DNA of 64,000 nt, from assembly GCA_963667455.2 (NCBI GenBank), contig CAXXFR010000031.1, positions 124,001-188,000 of the forward strand, in the 5' to 3' direction. A model generated the notes under the pieces. The model searched no databases. It saw only the letters and a list, made by a program, of their open reading frames with translations, and was not told the DNA's origin. The position numbers were made by a program, and so were the translations under genes. The DNA is from Bin55 sp963667455 (GTDB taxonomy: Bacteria; Pseudomonadota; Gammaproteobacteria; Pseudomonadales; Azotimanducaceae). Positions within the stretch are counted from its first letter, which is position 1, and each line of letters starts with the position of its first letter. This document shows positions 52,446 through 62,800 of the stretch, in pieces.

Positions 52446-52458
52446 ACAGCGCGCACGA
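52429..52458 (+). terminator. Bidirectional hairpin at the caiB stop codon, copy 1
   Basis: TCGTGCGCGC (52429-52438) and GCGCGCACGA (52449-52458), perfect 10-bp arms over the caiB TAG, between convergent genes. The corresponding copy at 59798-59829 has a matching stem with compensatory base changes, which argues that the stem is functional. CTCTT follows on the plus side. Confidence 0.7.
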
Positions 52459-52479
52459 CTCTTCAGTACTTGCGCTGGG

Positions 52480-55400
52480 CTACGATGATTCCGTAACTTC
52501 GTCGAATCCACCCACTTGCTCAATGGACTCGTACGCATTCTCAAGGACGAGGATGCGAGCGTCCAGTTCCTGCGCGTATTCCGCTTCCCCGGCTTCCAAA
52601 GCAATGTCTCGAATCTCCTGAAGAACTCCAAGCCCGGCAGCTTCGGTGTCCAGCAACCGAGCAGCGTCCAACAAGTCCGAGCCGGTCTCTCGCCCCCTTA
52701 GAGATTGCAGGAGCTCATAGCTCTCCTGCTGATTCAGAATCTGCAGTTCAAAGATCGTTCGCACGATTTGGGAATCAACTCCGAATTCGATGATCGGTGC
52801 AATCAAGGTGAACGAACTGAGTGTGCGAGAGTCAAGCGTCTCAACATCTTGGCTGAGCAACCAATCCTGCATTGCAGTGGCGATGGATCGAGCACGATCC
52901 CCTTCACCACGCTCGAAGCAAATGTAGGAAATCGTCGCGATCGCTTCCAGTACTGAAGAAGCACTGAAGTCAGGGTTGTCCAACCACGTTACCAAGTTTC
53001 GTACGGTCGCGTCGACGGCGTACGTGTCGTCAAAGTCGATGACTTCATCCAGCAACGAGATGTACATGGTCGCGCCTGCGGGTGGCTGCTCCACTTCCAT
53101 CGACGTACCTACACTAAACACACTGCCAACCGCTGGAAGACTCAGTCCGAAGGCACTCCCAACGGACTGGAGGTTGTACATCATTTGACTTGAAGCGTGC
53201 CGGAAATACATGCGTGGACCGGTGTAGCCTTTCTTCTCCATGCTGGGCAAGCTTTCGATGCTCTCCTTCGTGAACAGGACTCGGGTGAACTTCGCAGCCT
53301 GTTCATAGTCTTCGGCGTGGTTGAGAACCCGCGCCATATGAACCAGCCGTATTCCATCGAAGGACTCAATCACATCCACCGGCTCGTCAATGTTCGAACT
53401 CCATTGCTTTGCCATCTCTACCACATCGGAAGGATCGTGAACAACGGTTAGTGCCCGCAGCAAGAAAGCCTGATAGATATCCTCAATTTCTGATGAATCG
53501 CCAAGGGGTTGCAGGTATGAAACCATTCGAGAAGTGAATCGCGCGGCGTACTCGTGGGGAAGATGCTCACTTGCACTCTCTAGCAACATCATGGCGTTCA
53601 AAGGTGCACCTCCACTTCGTCCGTAGTAGACGACTCCCCGGAATCCTTCAGTGAATTCGGTGTAGTCGATTGTTCGAATCAACAAGGACTCGTAACAGTC
53701 GACCGCTTCGTCGTTGTACCCCTGCTGCGCCAGCAATTCCGCAATGCTGAGGAGCTGATCGTTGGTCGGAGCTTGCAAATCGGTCGACTTGGACACCAAG
53801 GCATCCGCTTCTTGCGCGGAAACGGAGTGGTCCAATTCACGCACCAACGTCATCCACAAGGTGAATTCGTGCTCGTTGGCAACGTTCGCCACCAATCTCT
53901 CACTGAGCTCCTGCATCCGTGGTTCCAATGACTCCGGAAACTCAAGATAGGCTTCGGCCACGAGCGAGTACATTTGCGAAAAGTTCCTTCGTTCAAAGGG
54001 TTGCAACGACATCAAGAGAAGTTCCAAGTCGGGACCCAGGGGTGCCTTCGAGCTGAGCACCTCAAGCAGTGTGGGAATCTCTTCCTGCTCTTCAGACCGA
54101 TGTGGATTGACCCGTTGGTAGAGTGAACCGCCCGACTGTGTTGCTACTAGCGGCATGCTCGATGACATGTACATCACGTTGCTTGACGGAGGTCCAGAGC
54201 TTGGCCACTGCAACAACATCGGAATCACACTCTGTGAGCCGTAGAAGCTTCTCATTCGATCGCCAAGTCCAGCTGCCTGTGTACCTCTCCAAAGTCGGCG
54301 AAGGAGCAATGGAACTTCAGCGGGATCCACATCATCGCTGGCTGCGATTTCCTGCATTCGCTCGACCGCTTTCTCGATGCCCCCCAAACCTAGCGCCATC
54401 ACTCTGATCGGATAAGGGTCCACACCGCGAATCATTTTGAGTATTCCACTGGTGTCGTTAGGTCCCGTTCGACCAGCGGTGTCGTTGCGCTCGAAAATCT
54501 CCTCTCTCACCTCCTGGTAGCGAAGGTCGGAACCGCCATCCAACGCGATTGTCAAGGCGAGATCGTAGTTCTCGTTCTCGATCGCGGTGAGGTAGTAGGC
54601 TGTGCGCATGAACTCTTCCGTATTGTCGAGTTCGTAGTAGATCCGCAGATACTTCATCAGGTTCTCAGGTTGAGGCGAACCGACGTGCATGTAAATCAAG
54701 TACAGCAGAAATTCCTTCTCTTCCGGATAGCGTTCCACTAGCAACTCGTAGACCTCAAGTCTTTCGTCGCCCGTAAGAATCGTTTCCGGATCAGGCTCGC
54801 CGAACCGCGGACTGCCATTCAAGAGCAACTTGGTCAACTCCAAATCGTCGACGTTGCCTCCGCGAAGATCGTTCAGCGACTCGATGTAAAGATCTCGAAA
54901 TGCCTTGAACAGCGCATCTCCAGAATAGAAGGGCACGTTGCGATCCTCGGTGTACAAATCCAGCAACATCCGATACGCCGTTTGTTCGTCTCCCGAGTAA
55001 TAGATGTTGAGCAACTCAACGATCTTCTCCGACCCTCGTAGGACGAATTGATAGTCCTCGAGAATTTGCTTGAAAATGTCGAGATTTGCCGGGTCAACAT
55101 CGAAATTGAAGACCATTTCCATCGCATAAAGCTTTATGAACTCGTCCTGACTGCTCGCGGCCCGCAGCAGGTCCGTGGTCGCCTCCAACACTCGCGTTTG
55201 CTTCTCTCCGTCCAGAGGCTTGACTAGCAGATCCCTGTGCAGACGAAAAAGATCCATCATTACCGGAGAACGTTGCATCCCTCGAAAGTTCTTGGCGACC
55301 GTCTCGAAAAGGAAAATCAAGTCGTCCTCATCGCCTCGCACTTTGAAGTAGTACCAAATCGCGGGGAAGGTGTTGAAATTCTGTTGTAACGCCTCCCGCA

Positions 55401-58400
55401 CATCGCTGTTTCGCACGAACTCATCGTCAAGCGTCACGAGCGGTTCGCCGATTTGATCCTCAATTTCAATGAAGAAATCTGGATCATTCGCAAGAAAGCG
55501 CACCAAGTCCCCGGGTTCTTCCTGCAGCAATGGAACCACAACGTTCAAAATACGGGAATAGCCGTTCTCGTCCAGTAACGCGGACGCATAGTTCAGTCCC
55601 ATTTGGAAATTCTTCGTCGTAGTGATGTAGTCGCGAAGAATCTGGTGAAGCGGCTTCGGTGTCTCCAGAATGTTGCTCAGTCGAGTAATCCGCGCAATAT
55701 GGTTGCTGGCTACTGCACTTCTCATCGCCTTGGCGACTCGACTCTGATCTTCCGGAGGAGGCTCTTCTTCCTCTTCCTCTGCCTTTTCGTCGTCGCGCTC
55801 GAGAATGGCTGCAATTGCCTCGCTGGGTTCCATCCCTAATGATCTGTAGTGGCTCCCAACCTGACCTAGAAAGCGAGGATCGTCTCCAAAGCGTTCGGCC
55901 AGTTCCAGATCCATGGCCTCCGACACATCCATGCGATCAATGGCGGTGCAGAGGCGTCGAATCATCTGGGAGGTGTAGGACAGTCGCGAGAAACGCGTGA
56001 TGCTCCGATTGGGATCAAACGGTTTTTCGTCTTCTTCATCTGCCGACTCCTCCGAAGACTCTTCCTCGGACTCGCTTGCTTCGTCAGCCATCAGGTTGAC
56101 GACTTTCGCCAATTCCTCGTCCAAATCCATGCGAAACACACTCAGTTTGGAATCGGATAGCTGCTGATTGTCGGGCCACGTTGCGATGAGACCCTGAATT
56201 AGCATCTCGTAGAACGTTCGGTACTCGTGAGTGACGCTGGTGTTCACTCCTCCCCCGTACCCCACCGTCGCAATAATCGTGGAACGCTGGAGCACCGAGG
56301 TTCCCATCGATTGCGCCATGCGTGCCTCTGGAGAGGTCGCCTGCAGTGCAGTCGGCAATCCCCTCAAGACCTTCAGCATGGAACTGACGTAGAGCGCATT
56401 CGCAACATCGAACTGGCCGATGCCCTCGCGCAACGCCGCCGTCTTGAACTGAAGCTCGAGATTCTCTCGATTCACGGAGAGCGCTTGACTGTAGGAAGCG
56501 AGAGCTTCCCTATCGTACCCTTCCGCGTGGAACAGGTCGGCCTTGGTCTTGTTGACGTCGATCTGACCCGTGATGTCGCGCACGAGAGACAACGACTTCT
56601 CGGCCCCAATCGTCTCGCCCTTGGACAGCAACGTCCGCGCAACGCTGATGTACACCTCGGGCGGCAGCTGCTGACGCAATCCGATCAGACGCCTCCCGTA
56701 GGTGAGCTGTCGATCTTCGTCTCCCGCGTTTTGGTACATGGTGAAGAAGCCCGCGTTCGGCGTGGCCATCGTGACGATTTCACGCAGCACCGCCAAACGT
56801 CGAATTCCCGCCTGGGACACGGAGTTCTCGATCGCTACGAACTCCGCTTCGCGGTTCATCGTCTCCTGGGCGATTTCCGCCAGCAGGGAGTACAGATAGA
56901 ACTTGTCCTCTCGGCTGGTGATTCGCTCCAGAATCACGCGATGCGTCCAGCGGAACGTCGCTTCGACATCCGATGAGAGTTGCTGAAAGAACGTGCGCTG
57001 TCCGATCATGTTGATGATGCCGTCCACCGCGACGACGAACTCGTTGTCGTCCGCCGCGTGCTCCGCCACGTACTGCAGCAGCGCGACCGCCTCGTCGGTC
57101 CGCTCGCTCTCCTTCATCAAGTCAGCCATCAGCAGCAGGTTGTCGCTGTGCGTCGGCTGGTCGATCAGCGCGCGTCGGTAGCTCTCGATCGCTTCGGCGG
57201 TGAAGCCGCCCATGGACAGTACGCTGGCCTCGAACTCTCCACTGACGGCATCCGTGTCGTATTCGCGTAGTTCGTTCAACCAATGCTGAATGTCTTCGTA
57301 GCGTTCGTTAGATCCTTGTGCCAAGTCGAACGAAAGCATGTTGAGCACGAGATTCTGTATGTGCTCGATGCGATTGTCGGGGTCGACCTTCTCCAGCTGA
57401 CGGAGCACCTCGTCGTACTTCGAGTACTCCTGAAGCTGCAAATACACCAATCCGAGCTGCCGCAGGCGCTCGACTTCGGTCATATCCCCGTACTCGGCGA
57501 AGTCCTCGACGATTTCGGTCGCAGAAAACGCATCTCCGACTTCCGTGTAGATGCGAACCAGAAGATTGATGTCGTTCTTGTTGGCGGTCTTGCCGTAGAG
57601 CTTGCCCTCCAACTCGACGACGAGGTCGGCCAAGACGTTGAGCTCGGCCGCAATGAGAAGGAACTGACCTTCGGCGAAGCTGCGTCGAGCCGGACTCTCT
57701 TCCGTAACCCAAATATCCTGCCAAAGCTTCAGCGCGATGTCCTTGTTTCCCACCACGCTGTGCAGCCATGCGAGACGCATGCGGTCGTCGTAGCTCAGCT
57801 TGCCTTCGTGTTCCTGAATCGCGAGGTAGACGTCCAACGCCTTTTCGTACTTGCGCAGTCTCTCGAACGAGTCGGCGACGATTCTCAGGTCGCTTGAATC
57901 ACCGGGTAGGTGCGCGGCCAGCTCTTCGAGAGCTTGATTGGCTTCATCGTCGCGCCCACGAGCAAAGTACGTTTCGAACAGGAAGACGTTTCCAAACACG
58001 GTCGGTCCGTGCACCTCGGTATGACGGTCAATCATGCTGGTGGCCTCGTCGACGTACCCCATCTGGTTCATGAACTCGCCGCCGCGAACTAGAACGTCGA
58101 CGCGGTCGCGATTCTTCTCCTCGAACAGTTCCCAGACAGCAGCGGCCTGATCCGGTTCGGCAATGTTGATGTAGTAGGAGGCCAGAGCCACGTACCACTG
58201 AACGATCGTCGGCTCCTTCTCGATCAGGCGCTCGTATTCGGCGACCATCTCCTCGGACTTGCCTGCTGTGTCGTAGATTTGGATTAGTCTCAGTCGAGCT
58301 TCGACGTCGGAGGTGTCTTGATTGATGGCGTTGAAGAGATCCACTGCATCGTCGTAGCGTTCGAGATCGATCAGCAGGTCGATGCGAAGATTGAGAAGGT

Positions 58401-59247
58401 CCTCGTCGCCGACACCGCGCTGCTCGAGGATTCCGACCAGCTCGTCCATCTTGTCTTCGTTTCGGTACGCTTCGTCGACCAGCGTCAAGGCGTACAGGGC
58501 ATCGAACCGTATCTCGGTGGCGTCGTACGCCAACCACGCGACGCGTTGCGCCTTCGGGTTGTCGCCTGCCCTGAGAGCCCATTCGGCTACGCGCACGAGC
58601 TGCCGGAAGTAGTAGTCCGACTCGGGATCCGGAAGATACAGATCCAGTGCTTTCTCGGGGTGTCCCAATATCGCCAGCGTGATGGCTGCGCGATTCTTGA
58701 AGGCTTGATCGCGCTGCTCCGCCAGCTCGACCAATGCGTCGACCTCCTGTCGGTCGACGTCGATCATCGTCAGGCGAATCCGGATGAACTCGCGTTCGTC
58801 CGCACTGTCAGTCGAATCCTCGGACTTGACATACCACTCGATCGCTTCGGATTCATTGCCGCCCGAGTCGAGAAGTCGAGCCTTGAGTAGCGTTCCGTCG
58901 GTCGTCTCCTCGATCGCCAAAGCTTGTTCGATCGCCTCCATGGCATCGTCCCGTTGACCGAACTGCCATTTGAGGTGCGCGATCGTGAGATAGGACTTGA
59001 CGCGTTCATGATCCGCGTTCTGTTCGTCCTCGGCGACTTCCTGGAAGGCGGCGACGGCAACGTCGATGTTCTTTGAATCAAGAATTTCCTTGTCAAAAAC
59101 TTCGTCAGCCAAGCCGACGTCCAAGCGGGTGTCTTGCGCATTGGACTCGAGCAGAGCGTCGATCGGACTCTCTTGTGAGAACGCACTAAACGTGCCTACG
59201 AGAAGGATGGCACCGATAGCAATTTGAAAACTACGAAACTCGTTCAT
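52480..59247 (-). CDS. Giant exported TPR-like repeat protein, copy 1
   Basis: 2255 residues from ATG 59247, chosen because a signal peptide (FQIAIGAILLVGTFSAFSQ) follows at once; an upstream in-frame start at 59295 would add 16 residues. The N-terminal 700 residues are TPR-like helical pairs (for example VKSYLTIAHLKWQFGQRDDA with MEAIEQALA; ERLIEKEPTIVQWYVALASYY). Acidic low-complexity segments interrupt the middle (SESEEESSEESADEEDEKP and EKAEEEEEEPPPED). The rest is helical repeats with no enzyme motif. It is probably a periplasmic or surface scaffold. A truncated-in-window paralogue lies upstream on the same strand. Its 5' part is visibly richer in GC than its 3' part. Confidence 0.85.
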   Translation of the reverse strand: MNEFRSFQIAIGAILLVGTFSAFSQESPIDALLESNAQDTRLDVGLADEVFDKEILDSKNIDVAVAAFQEVAEDEQNADHERVKSYLTIAHLKWQFGQRDDAMEAIEQALAIEETTDGTLLKARLLDSGGNESEAIEWYVKSEDSTDSADEREFIRIRLTMIDVDRQEVDALVELAEQRDQAFKNRAAITLAILGHPEKALDLYLPDPESDYYFRQLVRVAEWALRAGDNPKAQRVAWLAYDATEIRFDALYALTLVDEAYRNEDKMDELVGILEQRGVGDEDLLNLRIDLLIDLERYDDAVDLFNAINQDTSDVEARLRLIQIYDTAGKSEEMVAEYERLIEKEPTIVQWYVALASYYINIAEPDQAAAVWELFEEKNRDRVDVLVRGGEFMNQMGYVDEATSMIDRHTEVHGPTVFGNVFLFETYFARGRDDEANQALEELAAHLPGDSSDLRIVADSFERLRKYEKALDVYLAIQEHEGKLSYDDRMRLAWLHSVVGNKDIALKLWQDIWVTEESPARRSFAEGQFLLIAAELNVLADLVVELEGKLYGKTANKNDINLLVRIYTEVGDAFSATEIVEDFAEYGDMTEVERLRQLGLVYLQLQEYSKYDEVLRQLEKVDPDNRIEHIQNLVLNMLSFDLAQGSNERYEDIQHWLNELREYDTDAVSGEFEASVLSMGGFTAEAIESYRRALIDQPTHSDNLLLMADLMKESERTDEAVALLQYVAEHAADDNEFVVAVDGIINMIGQRTFFQQLSSDVEATFRWTHRVILERITSREDKFYLYSLLAEIAQETMNREAEFVAIENSVSQAGIRRLAVLREIVTMATPNAGFFTMYQNAGDEDRQLTYGRRLIGLRQQLPPEVYISVARTLLSKGETIGAEKSLSLVRDITGQIDVNKTKADLFHAEGYDREALASYSQALSVNRENLELQFKTAALREGIGQFDVANALYVSSMLKVLRGLPTALQATSPEARMAQSMGTSVLQRSTIIATVGYGGGVNTSVTHEYRTFYEMLIQGLIATWPDNQQLSDSKLSVFRMDLDEELAKVVNLMADEASESEEESSEESADEEDEKPFDPNRSITRFSRLSYTSQMIRRLCTAIDRMDVSEAMDLELAERFGDDPRFLGQVGSHYRSLGMEPSEAIAAILERDDEKAEEEEEEPPPEDQSRVAKAMRSAVASNHIARITRLSNILETPKPLHQILRDYITTTKNFQMGLNYASALLDENGYSRILNVVVPLLQEEPGDLVRFLANDPDFFIEIEDQIGEPLVTLDDEFVRNSDVREALQQNFNTFPAIWYYFKVRGDEDDLIFLFETVAKNFRGMQRSPVMMDLFRLHRDLLVKPLDGEKQTRVLEATTDLLRAASSQDEFIKLYAMEMVFNFDVDPANLDIFKQILEDYQFVLRGSEKIVELLNIYYSGDEQTAYRMLLDLYTEDRNVPFYSGDALFKAFRDLYIESLNDLRGGNVDDLELTKLLLNGSPRFGEPDPETILTGDERLEVYELLVERYPEEKEFLLYLIYMHVGSPQPENLMKYLRIYYELDNTEEFMRTAYYLTAIENENYDLALTIALDGGSDLRYQEVREEIFERNDTAGRTGPNDTSGILKMIRGVDPYPIRVMALGLGGIEKAVERMQEIAASDDVDPAEVPLLLRRLWRGTQAAGLGDRMRSFYGSQSVIPMLLQWPSSGPPSSNVMYMSSSMPLVATQSGGSLYQRVNPHRSEEQEEIPTLLEVLSSKAPLGPDLELLLMSLQPFERRNFSQMYSLVAEAYLEFPESLEPRMQELSERLVANVANEHEFTLWMTLVRELDHSVSAQEADALVSKSTDLQAPTNDQLLSIAELLAQQGYNDEAVDCYESLLIRTIDYTEFTEGFRGVVYYGRSGGAPLNAMMLLESASEHLPHEYAARFTSRMVSYLQPLGDSSEIEDIYQAFLLRALTVVHDPSDVVEMAKQWSSNIDEPVDVIESFDGIRLVHMARVLNHAEDYEQAAKFTRVLFTKESIESLPSMEKKGYTGPRMYFRHASSQMMYNLQSVGSAFGLSLPAVGSVFSVGTSMEVEQPPAGATMYISLLDEVIDFDDTYAVDATVRNLVTWLDNPDFSASSVLEAIATISYICFERGEGDRARSIATAMQDWLLSQDVETLDSRTLSSFTLIAPIIEFGVDSQIVRTIFELQILNQQESYELLQSLRGRETGSDLLDAARLLDTEAAGLGVLQEIRDIALEAGEAEYAQELDARILVLENAYESIEQVGGFDEVTESS

Positions 59248-59455
59248 GATCGTGTCGGTCTTGGTTCGAGGGGCTCTGTTTCTCTCGGCCACCACTAATA
59301 CAGCAGCTAGCCGAAATTGAGCACAAAGATTAGCAGAAGAAGCCAGGGACAGATCGACGTCACGACGAACGAAAGTTCGACGGAGCTGACTCCGGCCGTG
59401 GCGATGGAGTTTTCTCCATCTGCAAGGTTGAGCTCAGCGGTCAATATAGTTTCAA

Positions 59456-59708
59456 GTGCAACAAAAATCAACACTGACACTTGCAGAGTTCCTGCGTTAA
59501 CGGCTTGCGGGCCTGACAAAACGCATCAGTGCGTTGGTAGCGACCACATACCGTGAGCCCTTTGGACTACGAACTCTCGATTGGTGCTCTGAAACGCCAG
59601 CGTAGACGAACTACGAAATCACACAGCGCTCGGGCATGGACAAGCTAACTGCTTCGCAATCTGCCATCCGGATTGGACGAACTGAAACGAACGGCAGGGA
59701 TGGCATGA
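59456..59708 (+). pseudogene. Remnant of a second marR gene
   Basis: From CAATATAGTTTCAAGTG on, the sequence follows the marR gene at 49535 closely. GTG 59456 stands for the ATG and codes QQKSTLTLAEFL (KQKSTLTLETFL in the intact gene), but TAA at 59498 stops it after 14 codons. The match goes on to GGCATGGACAAGCTAACTG (near 59634), then skips the centre and resumes with the 3' end, GGATTGGACGAACTG to GGGATGGCATGA. Not functional. Confidence 0.85.
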
Positions 59709-59735
59709 ATCCAATCCAACGGCTACGACGGGGTG

Positions 59736-59815
59736 AGAAGAGTTTGGAGGTCGATCTCAACGACCCACCTAAGCTGAACGAGTTGCTGGAACGAAAAGTC
59801 GTGTGCGCCGCGTAG
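59736..59815 (+). pseudogene. Remnant of a second caiB gene (two short fragments fused)
   Basis: AGTTTGGAGGTCGATCTCAA and on to CTGAACGAG match codons near the start of the 50115 gene (RLEVDLNNPSELNEL); the sequence then jumps to the last codons, TTGCTGGAACGAAAAGTCGT (LLEREIV in the intact gene), and ends with the equivalent TAG at 59813-59815. More than 2 kb of coding sequence is missing. Confidence 0.82.
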
Positions 59816-59829
59816 GCAGCGCACACGAC
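59798..59829 (+). terminator. Hairpin terminator, copy 2
   Basis: GTCGTGTGCGC (59798-59808) and GCGCACACGAC (59819-59829), perfect 11-bp arms over the remnant caiB TAG. Compared with copy 1, a C-G pair is replaced by T-A and an end pair is added, leaving the stem intact although the caiB gene has gone. It probably now serves the giant copy 2 gene, which ends 21 bases away. Confidence 0.68.
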
Positions 59830-59849
59830 TGTTCAACATTTGCTCTGGG

Positions 59850-62800
59850 CTAGGATGATTCTGTAACTTCGTCGAATCCGCCCACCAGCTCAATGGATTC
59901 GTACGCGTTTTCGAGGACCAGGATTCGAGCGTCCAATTCCTGTGCGTATTCCGCTTCCCCGGCCTCCAAAGCAATGTCTCGAATTTCCCGAAGAACTCCA
60001 AGCCCGGCAAATTCTGTATCGAGCAACTTTGCTGCGCCGAGCAAGTCTGAACCGCTCTCCTGCTCACTCAAAGCCTGCAACAACTCATAGCTCTGTTGTT
60101 GACTCAGTATTTGCAACTCAAACATCGTTCGCACGATTTGCGGATCAACAACAAAATCAATCACAGGGACAATCAAGGTGAAAGAACTGAGAGTGCGAGA
60201 GTCAAGCGTCTCAAGGTCTTGGCTGAGCAACCAGTCCTGCATGACAGAGGCGACGGCTCGAGCACGATCCGGGTCACCGCGTTCAAAGCATATGAAGGAA
60301 ATCGTCGCGATGGCCTCCAACAGCACTTGAACGCTGAATTCGGGCTCGTCCAGCCACGACGCCAAGTTGGCAACTGTGGCATCGACGCTTGCTGCATTGT
60401 CGAAGTCGATACTCTCATCCAACAACGATATGTACATAGATGCGCCTGTAGGCAGGGGCTCCTCGTCCATTGGACCGAAGCTCAGCGACGGGCCAACGTT
60501 TGGGAGACTCAGTCCAAAAGTGGTTCCAACCGTCTGCAGAGTGTTCATCAACTGGTACATGGCGTTGCCCATCATGCGTACATTGATGAAGCCTGTCTCC
60601 TCTACGGATGGCTTGCTCTCGATACTAAGCTTGGAGAACAAAGCCTTGGTGTACGTCGCAGATCGATCAAAATCTCCTGCACGATTGAAAACTCGTCCCA
60701 GGTGAATCAGTCGGATCCCGTCGAAAGACTCGACCACATCAACGGTCTCATCGATGTCCGGGCTCCACTCTTTGGCAATGTCCACAACATCAGAGGGGTC
60801 GTGGACGACGGATAGCCCACGTAGCAAGAACGCCTGATAGAGTTGCTCGATTTCAGGAGAGTCGCCAACGGGCCGCAAGTAGGACATCATCCGCGAAGCA
60901 AATCGTGCTGCATACTCGTGGCTGAGATGCTCATTTGCAGACTCGAGCAAGGTCATGGCGTCCATGGGTATTCCCATGTTGGGACCGTAGTAGATCCTGC
61001 CCCGCTGATCGGTGAATTCAGAGTAGTCGATAGTTCGAATCATCAAGGATTCGTAACAATCCACCGCTTCTTCGTTGTAGCCCTGCTGCGCCAGCAATTC
61101 GGCAATGCTCAACAGCTGATCGTCGGTTGGCGCTTGCAAATCCCTTGACTTGGACACCAAGGCATCCGCTTCTTCCTGAGAAACCGATGCATCGGACTCT
61201 CGCACCAAAGTCATCCATAAGGTGAATTCGTGCTCGTTGGCAACATTCGCAACCAATCTTTCGCTCAGCTCTGGCATTCGAGCTTCCAAAGACTGTGGAA
61301 ACGCAATGTAGGCTTGTGCCACAAGCGAATACACCTGCGAAGAGTTCTTTCGTTCATAGGGTTGCAAAGACATCAAGAGCAACTCGAAGTCACGACCCAA
61401 CGGAGCTTTGGAAATCAGAAGCTCTAGCAAGGTGGGTTGCTCCTCTGCATCTTCATCTTGTCCTGGATTGAGTCGCTGACGCAGCGAGCCCCCAGCTGAT
61501 GCCAGTGGCAAGCCAATTGACATGTACATGACGTTGGGCGATGGAGTTCCCGTGCTTGGCCACTGCAACAACATCGGTATCACACTTTGATTACCGTAGA
61601 AGTTTCTCATTTGATCGCCAAGACCTGCCGCCTGCGTACCCCTCCACAATCGGCGTAGTAGCAACGGTATTTCCTCTGGATCAACGTCATCGCTGGCAAC
61701 GATTTCCTGCATACGTGCAACCGCTTTTTCTATGCCACCTACGCCTCCAACCATCCTTGTGATGGTGTCGTATGGATCCAGACCACGGATCATCAGGAGA
61801 ATAGAACCGGTTTCCATTGGTCCCATTTGCGCAGCAGTTTCGCTGCGCTCGTAAATCTCCTCTCTCACTTCCTGGTAGCGAAGGTCTGAACCACCGTCCA
61901 ACGCAATTGACAAAGCGAGGTCATAGTTCTCGTTCTCGACCGCGGTGAGGTAGTAGGCAGTACGCATGAATTCTTCGGTATTGTCGAGTTCGTAGTAGGT
62001 CCGCAAGTACTTCATCAGGTTTTCGCGTTCATGTGCATTCACTTGCGTGTAAATCAAATACAGCAAAAACTCCTTCTCTTCCGGGTAGCGCTCCACCAGC
62101 TTCTCATAGATCTCTAGTCGTTCGTCACTCGTCAAGTCCATCTCTGGATCAGGTTCGGCATATCTGGGGCCCACGTTCAGGAGCATCTTGGTCAACTCCA
62201 AGTCGTCGACATTGCCTTCGCGAAGCTCATTCAGAGATTCGATGTATTGATCTCGAAATGCCTTGAACAGAGCATCTCCCGAATAGAAGCTCAAATTGGG
62301 ATCTTCTGTGTACATTTCGAGAAGCATGCGATATGCACCCTGTTCATCCCCGGAATAGTAGGTGTTGACTAACTCGCCAATCTTCTCCGAGCCTTTTAGG
62401 ATGAGTTGATGGTCCTCGACGATTTGCTTGTATGTATCGACATTTGCTGGATCGACCTCGAAATTGAAGACCAATTCCGTAGCGTAGCGTTGGATGAATT
62501 CATCCTGCTTGGCAGTCGCTTGCATCATGTCTGTGGTCGCCTCCAACACTCTCGTTTGTAGCTCTTCATCCAATGGTTTTGAAAGCAGATCCTTGTGTAG
62601 ACCATAGATATCCATTTGCATTGCCGAGGGAAACTGGGTCGGCTGAATTCCCTTGACCACCGTCTCGAACAGCGAAATCAGATCGCTAATGGCACCCCGC
62701 TCCTTGATGTAGTACCAAATCGCAGGAACGGCGTTGTAGTAGCCTCGCACCACTCGCTGAACTTCGGAATCTCTCATGAATTCCTCATCCAACGTCACAA

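Larger units (their letters stand above)
59296..59849. other. Spacer between the giant genes containing a decayed marR-caiB copy
   Basis: Holds the upstream region of giant copy 1, then a plus-strand remnant that aligns in order with 49521-52458 but has lost most of marR and nearly all of caiB, and finally the hairpin terminator of giant copy 2. No intact gene is present. Confidence 0.8.

Noticed and set aside
56227..58890. Long plus-strand frames (up to 249 codons) opposite giant copy 1
   Set aside because: They are antisense shadows caused by the GC-rich coding strand; no ribosome sites and no family resemblance.
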